Below are positions 1 to 7,988 of a stretch of 64,000 bases of DNA, piece after piece. The notes beneath the pieces are model-generated. The model searched no databases. It had not been told where the DNA came from and saw nothing but the letters and a program-made list of their open reading frames with translations. Origin of the DNA: Planctomycetota bacterium. GTDB taxonomy: Bacteria; Planctomycetota; Planctomycetia; Pirellulales; PNKZ01. Each line of letters opens with the position of its first letter. The first letter of the stretch is position 1. The position numbers were made by a program, and so were the translations under genes. The DNA lies in contig JAFEBQ010000027.1 of assembly GCA_018242585.1 (NCBI GenBank), forward strand, positions 62,001-126,000. Reading direction: 5' to 3'.

Positions 1-1
1 C

Positions 2-871
2 CAGCTCCGGGTGAAGCTCGGCGCGTCGTGCCACGACGCCGACTCCCGTTATTGGCCGATCACGGCGCTGGAACAGCCACGGGAAGTCTTCGACACCGAC
101 GCCGAGGTGGCCATCGGCTTGGGAAGCCGCGCCGAACTGGCCGGCATGTGCTATCTGATTAGCCATCTCGACGCGCACACGTTGTCGGTGGCTCGCGACT
201 ACTTGGGGGCGCTGCATCCCATGTCGCGTGGGGAGGGGGCGAAGTCGCACCACTTGCTGTTGAAGCTGCTAATCTGTCCAGTCTTGCATCGCGACCTGGA
301 CCTGGCCGCCCAGCAGCTGCGCGAATCGTTGGGTCGCCGTCAAATGCAAATCAGCGAAGAAATCCGCGGCGCGGTCGAACTGTATCAAGGCGCTCAGTCG
401 CAAGTGGTCTTCGCCGTTCAAGCCGAGCAACAAGCGGCCCGGCACGCCAGCATTGCCGACGAGCAACAAAAGATCGATCGCGCGACATTCGGCGATGTGG
501 ACCAGGCGCGGCTCAAGCACTTGGAATCGCGTGCCAAAGTCGTCGAAGCGGTGGCTGGCGCCATCAAGGCGCTGGTGCAAGTCAAGCAATCGACCGGCGT
601 GCTGGGCTGTGAGGTGTTGTTCCCCGCGGCCGAATCGGTCGAAGCCGGCCAGGGGCAGCCGAGCGCCGAAGCGCCGCTCCCGGACGTTTCGATGAACGTC
701 CAGGATTGGCCCCTGCCGCCTCCGCCAACCACCGAGCACGAAACGGCCACTTCGACGAGCGACCAAGAATCGAAATCGCAACCAGCGGCCGATGCCCAGG
801 CCGCCACTGACGACAAGCCGGCCGAGTTGATGACGCGGCGGGTCTTCTTTAGCGATCGGATGATGCGCTAG
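2..871 (+). CDS. Hypothetical protein, 5' end outside window
   Basis: The frame is open from base 2 to the stop at 869-871 (289 residues visible), and a GTG at 11 is not convincing as a start because the upstream codons also read as protein. I do not recognise the family. The middle (about residues 90-190) is rich in Gln, Glu and Ala and looks helical or coiled-coil. The last 80 residues are Pro/Ser/Thr/Ala-rich and low in complexity, which suggests a flexible tail. No signal or membrane segment is visible in the part present. It converges with the ABC ATPase gene, whose stop lies 34 bases away. Confidence 0.6.
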   Translation, partial: QLRVKLGASCHDADSRYWPITALEQPREVFDTDAEVAIGLGSRAELAGMCYLISHLDAHTLSVARDYLGALHPMSRGEGAKSHHLLLKLLICPVLHRDLDLAAQQLRESLGRRQMQISEEIRGAVELYQGAQSQVVFAVQAEQQAARHASIADEQQKIDRATFGDVDQARLKHLESRAKVVEAVAGAIKALVQVKQSTGVLGCEVLFPAAESVEAGQGQPSAEAPLPDVSMNVQDWPLPPPPTTEHETATSTSDQESKSQPAADAQAATDDKPAELMTRRVFFSDRMMR

Positions 872-905
872 GGGCTGTGCGCCCTTCGACCGCGCGGCGA
901 CGCCT

Positions 906-2060
906 CTACGAGCGTTGAAAGAGCGTGTTCCGCAATTCGTCCTGAAATGTTTTGCTCTGGTCGATCACGGCGCGGAAATCTTCCTTGCCCAGCACGTAAA
1001 ACTCCGACTCTTCCAGCGTGCGAACCGTGGCGTTGCGGGGCTCGTTCTTCAATAGCGCCGCCTCGCCAAAGAAATCGCGCGGCCCCAGGACGGCCACCTG
1101 GCGTCGCACGCCATCGCGCTCGACAATCACCTCGGCCTGGCCGGTGTGAATGACGTAGAACTTGTCGCCGGGGTCTCCCTGGCGGACGATGTCGGCGCCG
1201 GCGGGTTGTTTTTCGGTGGTGATCTTCTCGGCCACCGAGACGAGCGTGGAGGGGGTCAAGGTTTTGAACAGCGGACAATTGCGGAGGAAGTCACAGATTT
1301 GCGCCGCCGCACGCACGTGGATATCCGAGACGATATGCCCGTCAACCATATTCACAATCCGATCGGCCACGTCGATCACGCGGCTGTCGTGCGTGACCAT
1401 CAGGATGGTCGTCCCTTGTTCCATGGCAAATCGTCGCAGCAGCTCAACCACGTCGCGTCCTGACTGCTTGTCGAGAGCCGCCGTCGGTTCATCGGCCAGG
1501 ATGATCCGCGGCCGGGCCACCAGCGCGCGGGCAATGGCCACGCGCTGCCGCTGGCCCCCCGAGAGATTCTGGGGCTTGTAGTTCAGCCGGTGCGAAAGCC
1601 CCAGGGCGCCAAGCATCTCCTCGGCCAGCGCGTTCATCTCGGCGCGCGTGCCGCGGTGCAGCTCGAGTGCCATTCGCACATTCTCGACCGCGGTCAACGA
1701 GGGGAACAGGTTGTGCGCCTGGAAGATAAAGCCGATCTGCCGGCGCATGACGATCAGTTCCTCGCGCGACATGCCGTGCATTTCCTCGTCGAGCACGCGC
1801 AAGCTGCCGCGCTGCGTGCTGCGCAAGCCGCCGATCAGCGTCAGCAGCGTGGTCTTACCGCTCCCCGATGGGCCGGTCATGATCACCAACTCGCCCCGGC
1901 GAATCTCGAGGTGATTATCGAACAGCACCTGCTTGGCTAATTCGCCCTGGCCATAGAAGTGACACAGGCCGTGGACCGAAACGGCCTGTGGCTCGTCCGC
2001 GCCAATCATGGCGGAGAGCTGTGACACGGCCGAATGACTGTGGCTGTCGGTGATGCTCAT
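906..2060 (-). CDS. ABC transporter ATPase (DevA/LolD type) fused to a cyclic-nucleotide-binding domain
   Basis: 384 residues. Residues ~20-245 form a LolD/MacB/DevA-type ATPase with Walker A GPSGSGKTT, signature LSGGQRQRVAIARAL, Walker B IILADEPTAALD and H-loop VTHD. Residues ~255-384 form a CAP_ED/cNMP-binding beta-roll whose phosphate-binding cassette reads FFGEAALLKNEPRNATV, keeping the Gly-Glu and the Arg that contact cyclic nucleotide in CRP and PKA. The ATG at 2060 overlaps the stop of the upstream permease gene (ATGA), which fixes the start; the frame runs further upstream but that part lies inside the permease gene. It is the last gene of the exporter operon and should power the two permeases. 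The fused sensor is the unusual part; whether it binds cAMP, cGMP or nothing cannot be told from sequence. Confidence 0.92.
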   Translation of the reverse strand: MSITDSHSHSAVSQLSAMIGADEPQAVSVHGLCHFYGQGELAKQVLFDNHLEIRRGELVIMTGPSGSGKTTLLTLIGGLRSTQRGSLRVLDEEMHGMSREELIVMRRQIGFIFQAHNLFPSLTAVENVRMALELHRGTRAEMNALAEEMLGALGLSHRLNYKPQNLSGGQRQRVAIARALVARPRIILADEPTAALDKQSGRDVVELLRRFAMEQGTTILMVTHDSRVIDVADRIVNMVDGHIVSDIHVRAAAQICDFLRNCPLFKTLTPSTLVSVAEKITTEKQPAGADIVRQGDPGDKFYVIHTGQAEVIVERDGVRRQVAVLGPRDFFGEAALLKNEPRNATVRTLEESEFYVLGKEDFRAVIDQSKTFQDELRNTLFQRS

Positions 2061-3283
2061 TTGAACAACTCGGCGGGGTCGGCTGACATCAAGCGTCGCA
2101 GGGCAAACAGTGACGACACCACGCACATTACCGCGGTCAGCGTGAACACACCGGCGGCCTTGCCCAAGGTCATGGTCAACGGCAGCCCCGTGACCATCGA
2201 CAACACCTGATACAATAACCACGACGCGATGCCCGCGGGGACAAAAGCCATCGCCGACAGGAGAATTGCCTGGGAAATGACTACGGCCAGGAAGTACCGC
2301 GGCCGATAGCCCATGGCCATCAGCGTGGCGTACTCGGGCAGATGGTCGCTGACGTCGGCGTACAGAACCTGGTAACAGATGATCGCCCCGACAATGAAGC
2401 CCAGGATCGTGCCGAACGTGAACACGTAACCGACCGGTGTGTTGCTTTGCCAGAATTCTTGCTCGCTGGCAATATATTCGCCCTTGGTTTTCACGGCCAC
2501 GTGCTGCGGCAAGCGAGCGCGGATGTCGGCTTGCACCTGACGAGTGTTTGCCTTGTCGGTCAGTTGCACCAGTCCCAGGTCGATCTGGTCCAATGGATTG
2601 CCCAGCAGCGGAATCGCGAACCAGTCGCGGAATGTTCGGTCGCTGACGACCACGGTGGCGTCGGTGGCGAAATCAGTCCCCACGCGAAACAGCCCCACGA
2701 TGGGAACCTTATGGCCGGTGTGGGTGGCCGTCTCGCCCGCCTTGGGGCGGCCATAATCACCCTTTGACAATTCATCGAACAGGACTGCGTTTGGTTCGGC
2801 AAGCCGCGGCGCTAGTCGCGTGATGGTGTCGTCTTTGAACGCTGGCTGCGCTGGGTCAAAGGCCACGGTGCGCACCGGCAAGGCGCGCGAGCCGGGTTGG
2901 TTGGCCCGCCACGTCGAGCGCTGCGTCTCGACATACAGGGGGACCACGCGAGCGACGCCCGACACTCCTTGCGCCTGGAACAACACCGACCGATCAAAGC
3001 GTTCGTGCATCAGCAGCGTGAGCCGACTTTTCTTGACCAGGATGATGTCGGCGTTCAGCTTGTTGGGCAGGGCGACGGTGCTTTCGATCAGCGCGGAGCG
3101 GAACCCAAATTGCATGAACATCAATAGCACCGCAAAACCAACCCCGGCCAACGCCAACGCCAGTCGGCGACGATCGTAGGTCAGGTTTTTCCAGGCCAAC
3201 GGCGTGCGCACGCGCCGGCCCGAGCGCCGCGCCGTGGTGGAGGCGGGCGTTTGGGCGACATCGATCGGAAGCGCGGACGCCAT
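2057..3283 (-). CDS. FtsX/DevC-like ABC exporter permease, second copy
   Basis: 408 residues from the ATG at 3283; the frame extends to 3331 but that would overlap the upstream gene. It has the MacB/DevC architecture: a cytosolic N-terminus, one membrane helix (about residues 45-65, AGVGFAVLLMFMQFGF), a ~200-residue periplasmic domain, then three C-terminal helices of the FtsX core domain. It ends SADPAELFK, closely matching the end of the neighbouring permease (SVDPADLFN). It is clearly a paralogue of the gene at 3303-4526 (shared N-terminal TPLA.+NL block and the MQ.GF segment). It is translationally linked to the ATPase by a 4-base overlap. Likely role: one half of a heterodimeric permease working with the HlyD-type adaptor. 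Confidence 0.88.
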   Translation of the reverse strand: MASALPIDVAQTPASTTARRSGRRVRTPLAWKNLTYDRRRLALALAGVGFAVLLMFMQFGFRSALIESTVALPNKLNADIILVKKSRLTLLMHERFDRSVLFQAQGVSGVARVVPLYVETQRSTWRANQPGSRALPVRTVAFDPAQPAFKDDTITRLAPRLAEPNAVLFDELSKGDYGRPKAGETATHTGHKVPIVGLFRVGTDFATDATVVVSDRTFRDWFAIPLLGNPLDQIDLGLVQLTDKANTRQVQADIRARLPQHVAVKTKGEYIASEQEFWQSNTPVGYVFTFGTILGFIVGAIICYQVLYADVSDHLPEYATLMAMGYRPRYFLAVVISQAILLSAMAFVPAGIASWLLYQVLSMVTGLPLTMTLGKAAGVFTLTAVMCVVSSLFALRRLMSADPAELFK

Positions 3284-3302
3284 GCGATGCTTTACCAGCA
3301 AG

Positions 3303-4526
3303 TCAGTTGAACAAATCGGCCGGGTCGACACTGCGCAGCTTGCGAATTGCCAACTGCCCAGACGCCAGGCACATTCCCACGCAAATCAAAAAGACGCTCG
3401 ACGCTAGCTGCCAGGTCATTTCCATGGGCAAGTTCGCCTCGGCCGCGGCCATGCGAAACAAGAAACTCGCGGTGATCAACCCCGGCAGGAAACCGGCCAC
3501 GGCCAGAATCACCGCTTGCATGACCACCGTGCGCGCCAGATAACGCGGCGTGTATCCCATGGCCGCCAAGGTGGCGTACTCGGCGATCCGCCGGGCGATG
3601 TCGCTCGACAGCACTTGATAAACCACCCCCATGCCGACCAGCAGCGCGACCAGCACGCCCAAACCAAAGATAATCCCCACCTGGGTTTTTACCACCCAGT
3701 GATATTGCTCTTCATAGTCCAGTTGATCGTGCGTCAGCACCCAAGTGTCGGCCGGAAGCGCGGCGGTCAGTTGCTTGGCAACTTGATTGACATCGAACTT
3801 CGGATCAACGCGCAGCAGCCCCATGCTCATCCGATCCGGAGACCAGAAGCTGAGAATCTGGCGGAACGTGTTCTCGCTCATGGTGGCGCCGCCGTTGGCG
3901 CTGAAGCCGGTGCCCATCGAATACGTGCCCACGACCTCGACGGCCGTGCCACCCAGTTCGGTCTGCATGCCTGGCTGGGGATTGCCGAATTCATCGCGCG
4001 AGCGCCGATCGATCAGCACGCGCCCGGGAAGGCGCAGCGCCTCGCGTTGGCGATCGATCTCCTCGGATGTGAAGGTCTTGTCGTCAGGATCGAAGCCTAG
4101 CAACATCATGCTCCGCCGCTTGCCCAACGACCGGTCGGGGTGCAGCCACATCTGGAAACCAATATAGAATGGCCGCGCGGCGGCGACGCCTGGCACGTTG
4201 GCCGCCTGTTCCAGTCGTTGCCGCGGCAGATCGCCAGGCTTGCCCAAGTGCAGATAGTCGACCGAGACCAGCGCGATCTGGAAATCGAGTTGCTTGTATG
4301 TCAGTGTCGCGGTTGTGACCACCGAGAAGAAGAAGCCGAGTTGCATCAAGATCAGCACGACGGCAAAGGCCACGCCGATCATGGCCACGCCGGTGCGCAG
4401 CTTTTCGTGCAGCAGATTGCGCAGCGCCAGCGGCGTGCGCGGCGGGCGTCCGGCTTGGCGTTGGCCGAGAGGCTTGGCGACGTCCAACGTCAAAGAAGCC
4501 GGTTGTGAAGTGTCGGTCATCGCCAT
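3303..4526 (-). CDS. FtsX/DevC-like ABC exporter permease, first copy
   Basis: 407 residues (an ATG two codons in, at 4520, is an alternative start). Same topology as its downstream paralogue: N-terminal helix (GVAFAVVLILMQLGFFFSV), a large periplasmic domain, and three C-terminal helices with IIFGLGVLVALLVGMGVVYQ and AVILAVAGFLPGLITASFLF visible. It follows the adaptor gene by 16 bases and precedes the second permease by 19 bases, so all four genes are probably one transcript. DevBCA exporters of cyanobacteria normally have one DevC subunit; two adjacent, diverged copies suggest a heterodimer. The substrate is unknown. Confidence 0.88.
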   Translation of the reverse strand: MAMTDTSQPASLTLDVAKPLGQRQAGRPPRTPLALRNLLHEKLRTGVAMIGVAFAVVLILMQLGFFFSVVTTATLTYKQLDFQIALVSVDYLHLGKPGDLPRQRLEQAANVPGVAAARPFYIGFQMWLHPDRSLGKRRSMMLLGFDPDDKTFTSEEIDRQREALRLPGRVLIDRRSRDEFGNPQPGMQTELGGTAVEVVGTYSMGTGFSANGGATMSENTFRQILSFWSPDRMSMGLLRVDPKFDVNQVAKQLTAALPADTWVLTHDQLDYEEQYHWVVKTQVGIIFGLGVLVALLVGMGVVYQVLSSDIARRIAEYATLAAMGYTPRYLARTVVMQAVILAVAGFLPGLITASFLFRMAAAEANLPMEMTWQLASSVFLICVGMCLASGQLAIRKLRSVDPADLFN

Positions 4527-4542
4527 CGGTCGCCCCGAGCGG

Positions 4543-5778
4543 TTAGCGATGCGGGGCCGGCTCGGGCGCGCAAGGGTCGGCGGACTCCGTGGGCTTGCTT
4601 CCGGTGTCGATGGTCACCCGCACCTGTAGCCGGATCCATTTGGCCGCCACGGCCCGATCCTCGCGACAAATGTTGATTCGCACCGGCACGACGCGCGCGT
4701 CGCCGCGATCGACGGGATTGACGCTCTGTACCTGATTGCGCGCAACGATTTGCCCAACGTAGTCGACGGTCCCCTTGATCTCGCGTGACTTCTTGGTATT
4801 CGGATCGAGCCAGGCGTCGGCCGCGATCGTGACCTTCTGGCCGCGCTGGACTTGGCGAATATCGTTTTCGTAAACCTCGGCCAACACCACCATCGCGTCC
4901 AGGTTGGCCATCCAGGCGATGGCCGAAGCGCCGGTCGGCTCGCCGGCGCGCATCAGCACTTTCAGAATCACGCCATCCTCCGGCGTGAAAACCCGCGAGG
5001 CATCCAGCCGCGCCTCGGCCAGCGCCAATTGCTTTTCGAGCGTCGTGATTTGCAGCAGGGCCATTTGACGCTGTTTGTCGGCTTCGGCGGCTTTGACCTT
5101 GGCCTCGGCCACCAGATGTTCCTGGGGGAGGGTCTTGTCGGCTCGGTCGAGCGACTGCTGGGCGACCTTGACTTCGAGCGCCGCCTGCCCAGCGGCCAGA
5201 CGCATCTTCTCTCGCGATTGAGCCGAGATGATCGCGTCGTCCAGGCTGGCGACGCGCTGGTATTCGGACTGGGCCGCGTCAGCCGTCAGACGCAATTGTT
5301 CCAGACGCTTTCGCTGGGCGTCGACGTCAACGCTATGCGAATCGGACATCAACAAGCCGGCTTCCGCCTGGGTGAGTTGCGCGTTTCCCAGCGCCATGGC
5401 CGATGGCTCTTGAGCTTTCGCGGCCGCCAAAGTCGCCGCCGCCACGTCGCGCTCGGCCTCGCGCAGTTTTAAGCTGTCAAGCTCGGCGACAACTTGCTGG
5501 GCGCTGACCGTCGAGCCTTCGCGGATCGAGAGGACATGAATTCGGTCGCCCGGGGGCGCGCCAAGCTGAATCACGCCACCGGCTGGTTCGATGGTGCCGA
5601 GCGCCACGACCTGGGTTGCCGTGGAAATCAGCGGCGCGTTCTTGGGCGCTTCGGAAATCTCGGGCGCCGGTTTGACCAGATCGCGCGTCATCCACCAGGC
5701 GGTGGCCCCGCCCGATACGATGGAAAGGACGACGCTGCAGAGCAAAACGATGAGGTTGCGAGTCATAACAATCGCCAC
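4543..5778 (-). CDS. HlyD/DevB-family periplasmic adaptor
   Basis: 411 residues from a GTG at 5778, or 407 from the ATG at 5766; neither has a decisive ribosome site. One N-terminal membrane anchor (LIVLLCSVVLSIVSGGATAW), a lipoyl half-motif (APPGDRIHVLSIREGSTVSA), a long alpha-hairpin rich in Ala/Gln/Glu/Lys (about residues 95-260), the second lipoyl half (FTPEDGVILKVLMRAGEP) and a beta-barrel domain. The family links an inner-membrane ABC exporter to an outer-membrane channel. It is the first gene of the exporter operon; no TolC-like gene is present in the window, so the outer-membrane partner must be encoded elsewhere. It diverges from the UbiB-family gene. Confidence 0.88.
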   Translation of the reverse strand: MAIVMTRNLIVLLCSVVLSIVSGGATAWWMTRDLVKPAPEISEAPKNAPLISTATQVVALGTIEPAGGVIQLGAPPGDRIHVLSIREGSTVSAQQVVAELDSLKLREAERDVAAATLAAAKAQEPSAMALGNAQLTQAEAGLLMSDSHSVDVDAQRKRLEQLRLTADAAQSEYQRVASLDDAIISAQSREKMRLAAGQAALEVKVAQQSLDRADKTLPQEHLVAEAKVKAAEADKQRQMALLQITTLEKQLALAEARLDASRVFTPEDGVILKVLMRAGEPTGASAIAWMANLDAMVVLAEVYENDIRQVQRGQKVTIAADAWLDPNTKKSREIKGTVDYVGQIVARNQVQSVNPVDRGDARVVPVRINICREDRAVAAKWIRLQVRVTIDTGSKPTESADPCAPEPAPHR

Positions 5779-5881
5779 GCTTCCCTTAACACTCGACTAC
5801 AGCTAGTCTAGCTTGAGGACCATCGAGAGTCATCCAACGGCCAGCGCGTTTGGCCGCCATTTGTCCCGCCTGGGCCGGCCC

Positions 5882-7549
5882 ATGAAGATCAGCGCCATTC
5901 CGCAGATTTACCGGCATTTGGCCCGTTGGCGCGAGATTCTGGCCGTGCTTAGCAAGTACGGCCTGGCCGACTGGATCAGCCGCTGGGACTTGGAATTTGC
6001 CAAGGAATTCCTGAAAGATCGGTTGGGGGATCCGATCGCCCGACACAGCGCCGAGATGCGCATTCGGCTGGCGCTCAACGAGTTGGGGCCGACGTTCATC
6101 AAGCTGGGCCAGGTACTGAGCACGCGTCCCGACCTGGTGGGCGTCCGACTCGCCGAAGAGTTGCAACAGTTGCAGAATCAAACGATGGCTGACCCGCCGG
6201 CGATGGCGCGGGCCACGATCGAGCGAGAACTCGGCGCGCCGATCGAAGAACTGTTCTTGCGGTTTGAAGAAGCGCCGCTGGCCAGCGCCTCGATCGGCCA
6301 AGTCCACCGGGGGCAACTGCTCGACGGAGACGAGGTGGTGGTCAAAGTCCGCCACGCGCAGATCGAACACAAGATATCGGTCGATCTGGAAATTCTCAGC
6401 GGCGTGGCTGCCTGGGCCGAGGAGATCCCCGAGTTCAAACTCTATCGCCCCACGGCCACCGTGGCCGAGTTTCAGCGGACGCTGCTGCGCGAGCTCGACT
6501 TCGAGCGCGAGGCGCAAGCCATGCAACAGTTCGCCGACGAACTGGCCGACATGACCGAGGTGTGCATTCCGCGCGTCTATCCCGAGCAGACGACGTCGCG
6601 CGTGTTGACGATGCAATTCCTGGAAGGGATTCCTCTCACCGACACCGCAGGGCTGCGCCAGGCGAACGTCGATTTGTCCGAGATCGCCCGGGTGGGGGCG
6701 AACCTGTACTTGAGGATGATCTTCCTGTTGGGGTCTTATCATGCCGACCCGCACCCTGGGAACTTGATGATTCTCGAGGATCATCGGCTGGGGCTGCTCG
6801 ACTATGGCATGATCGGCCGCGTCGATGATCAGTTGCGCGAAGATCTGGAGGACATGCTGATCGCCATTGGCCAGCAAGACGCGGCGCGGCTGACGAGCAT
6901 CATCATGCGCATGGGCAGCGTGCCGGCCGGCCTGGACGAAGCGTCGCTGCAACTTGACGTGGGCGAGTTCGTGCAACAATACGCCAACATGCCGTTCGAA
7001 AAGATCGACGTCTCGGCCGCGCTACGCGAGATTCTCGAAATGATCCGTCGCTATCACATCGTGATGCCAGCTCGCGTGTCAATGCTGATCAAAGTGTTCA
7101 TCATGCTCGAAGGGACGTCCCACCTGCTGGACCCGAACTTCCGGCTGATCGACGTCATCGAGCCCTACCAGCGCAAGCTGATGTTGCGGCGGATGTCGCC
7201 GACGCGGCGGCTGAAAAAGATGCGCCGCTTTGCCGGCGATGTCGAGCGATTGTTCGAGATGTTGCCGCGCGGGCTGACCGACATGTTCACGCAACTGCGC
7301 GCGGGAAAGTTCGAAGTCCACCTCGAACATCGCAGCCTGGAGCCGAGCGTCAACCGCCTGGTTTACGGAATGTTGACCAGCGCGTTGTTCCTGGGCTCGA
7401 CGCTGTTGCTGAGCCGTAAGCTGCCGCCGGTGATCACGCTGCCCTGGTTCGAGGAATTCTCGCTGTTGGGCGCGCTGGGGTGCGCGACGAGCATCTTCCT
7501 GGGGTTGCGACTGCTGCGCGCGATCGGCAAATCGGGACGCCTGGGCTAG
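5882..7549 (+). CDS. UbiB/ABC1/ADCK-family atypical kinase
   Basis: 555 residues from the ATG at 5882; a TTG at 5813 would add 23 residues, but the MKISAIPQIYR start is more family-like. UbiB signature features are present: the KxGQ motif (FIKLGQVLSTRPD), an Ala/Ser-rich nucleotide loop (PLASASIGQVHRG), lysine in VVKVRHAQ, the catalytic loop HADPHPGN and the metal-binding DYG (in place of DFG). Two C-terminal membrane helices (about residues 500-520 and 530-550) match the family anchor. Such proteins support isoprenoid quinone biosynthesis or lipid homeostasis at the inner membrane. The gene overlaps the stop of the small convergent gene downstream by 4 bases. Confidence 0.93.
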   Translation: MKISAIPQIYRHLARWREILAVLSKYGLADWISRWDLEFAKEFLKDRLGDPIARHSAEMRIRLALNELGPTFIKLGQVLSTRPDLVGVRLAEELQQLQNQTMADPPAMARATIERELGAPIEELFLRFEEAPLASASIGQVHRGQLLDGDEVVVKVRHAQIEHKISVDLEILSGVAAWAEEIPEFKLYRPTATVAEFQRTLLRELDFEREAQAMQQFADELADMTEVCIPRVYPEQTTSRVLTMQFLEGIPLTDTAGLRQANVDLSEIARVGANLYLRMIFLLGSYHADPHPGNLMILEDHRLGLLDYGMIGRVDDQLREDLEDMLIAIGQQDAARLTSIIMRMGSVPAGLDEASLQLDVGEFVQQYANMPFEKIDVSAALREILEMIRRYHIVMPARVSMLIKVFIMLEGTSHLLDPNFRLIDVIEPYQRKLMLRRMSPTRRLKKMRRFAGDVERLFEMLPRGLTDMFTQLRAGKFEVHLEHRSLEPSVNRLVYGMLTSALFLGSTLLLSRKLPPVITLPWFEEFSLLGALGCATSIFLGLRLLRAIGKSGRLG

Positions 7550-7746
7550 GCGGCCAGGCGGCGCGGCAGCGAATCGCTGTCGGCCTTTTGAGCGGCGACC
7601 GTGGCCAGCGGCTTGAGCGCGGCCGGCGCCCAGGTGGCCAACAGCCGTTCGATCCGCGCGTTCAAATCGTCAAGCTGCGCCAACACGTCGTCTTGGCGTT
7701 GTTCCAGATCGCGCAACAGATCGTATTCGACTTCAGGCGTGGTCAT
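7546..7746 (-). CDS. Small conserved-looking coiled-coil protein
   Basis: 66 residues, ATG at 7746. Residues 5-38 are charged and heptad-like (YDLLRDLEQRQDDVLAQL), giving a short coiled coil; the tail is Ala-rich. Codon third positions are strongly G/C like the neighbouring genes, which supports coding. No signal peptide or membrane segment. It converges with the UbiB-family gene with a 4-base stop overlap. Function not recognised. Confidence 0.65.
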   Translation of the reverse strand: MTTPEVEYDLLRDLEQRQDDVLAQLDDLNARIERLLATWAPAALKPLATVAAQKADSDSLPRRLAA

Positions 7747-7841
7747 GAACGCTCGATTGCTCGCCCCAAAGGCGATGAGGTGCTAGAAAAGGTGTCGACT
7801 AGGCCGACAATGATTGCCATCGACCGTCGCACACCAGCAGG

Positions 7842-7865
7842 CTTAAACCGGTTAAAAGGTTTAAG
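7842..7865. promoter_or_regulatory. Perfect 8-bp inverted repeat upstream of the GluQ-RS gene
   Basis: CTTAAACC at 7842-7849 pairs with GGTTTAAG at 7858-7865 around an 8-base loop, and the left arm overlaps the palindrome AACCGGTT (7846-7853). The segment is A/T-richer than its surroundings. It lies between divergent genes, so it could be an operator or part of a promoter. No T-run follows on either strand, so a terminator is unlikely. Confidence 0.4.
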
Positions 7866-7899
7866 TTGCCCGGGGCGATAAGTTGGTTGGACTTTAACG

Positions 7900-7920
7900 C
7901 TCGTAAGGGGGTTTTACGAG
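7900..7920. promoter_or_regulatory. Perfect 7-bp hairpin in the GluQ-RS leader
   Basis: CTCGTAA at 7900-7906 pairs with TTACGAG at 7914-7920 around a 7-base loop (GGGGGTT). It sits 69 bases before the GluQ-RS start codon. With the hairpin at 7842-7865 it makes two ordered stem-loops in a 240-base intergenic region, possibly a leader or operator pair. No ligand-binding RNA class is recognised. Confidence 0.35.
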
Positions 7921-7988
7921 GAATTGATGGTGCTGATAGCACGTCTTGGCCCCTCAAAGTCGCGCCACATTCCGCGGAATAGCACACG

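Noticed and set aside
5786-6979. 397-codon minus-strand frame opposite the UbiB-family gene
   Set aside because: Composition (Gln, His, Arg, Pro) is that of an antisense shadow, and the plus-strand gene has clear kinase motifs.
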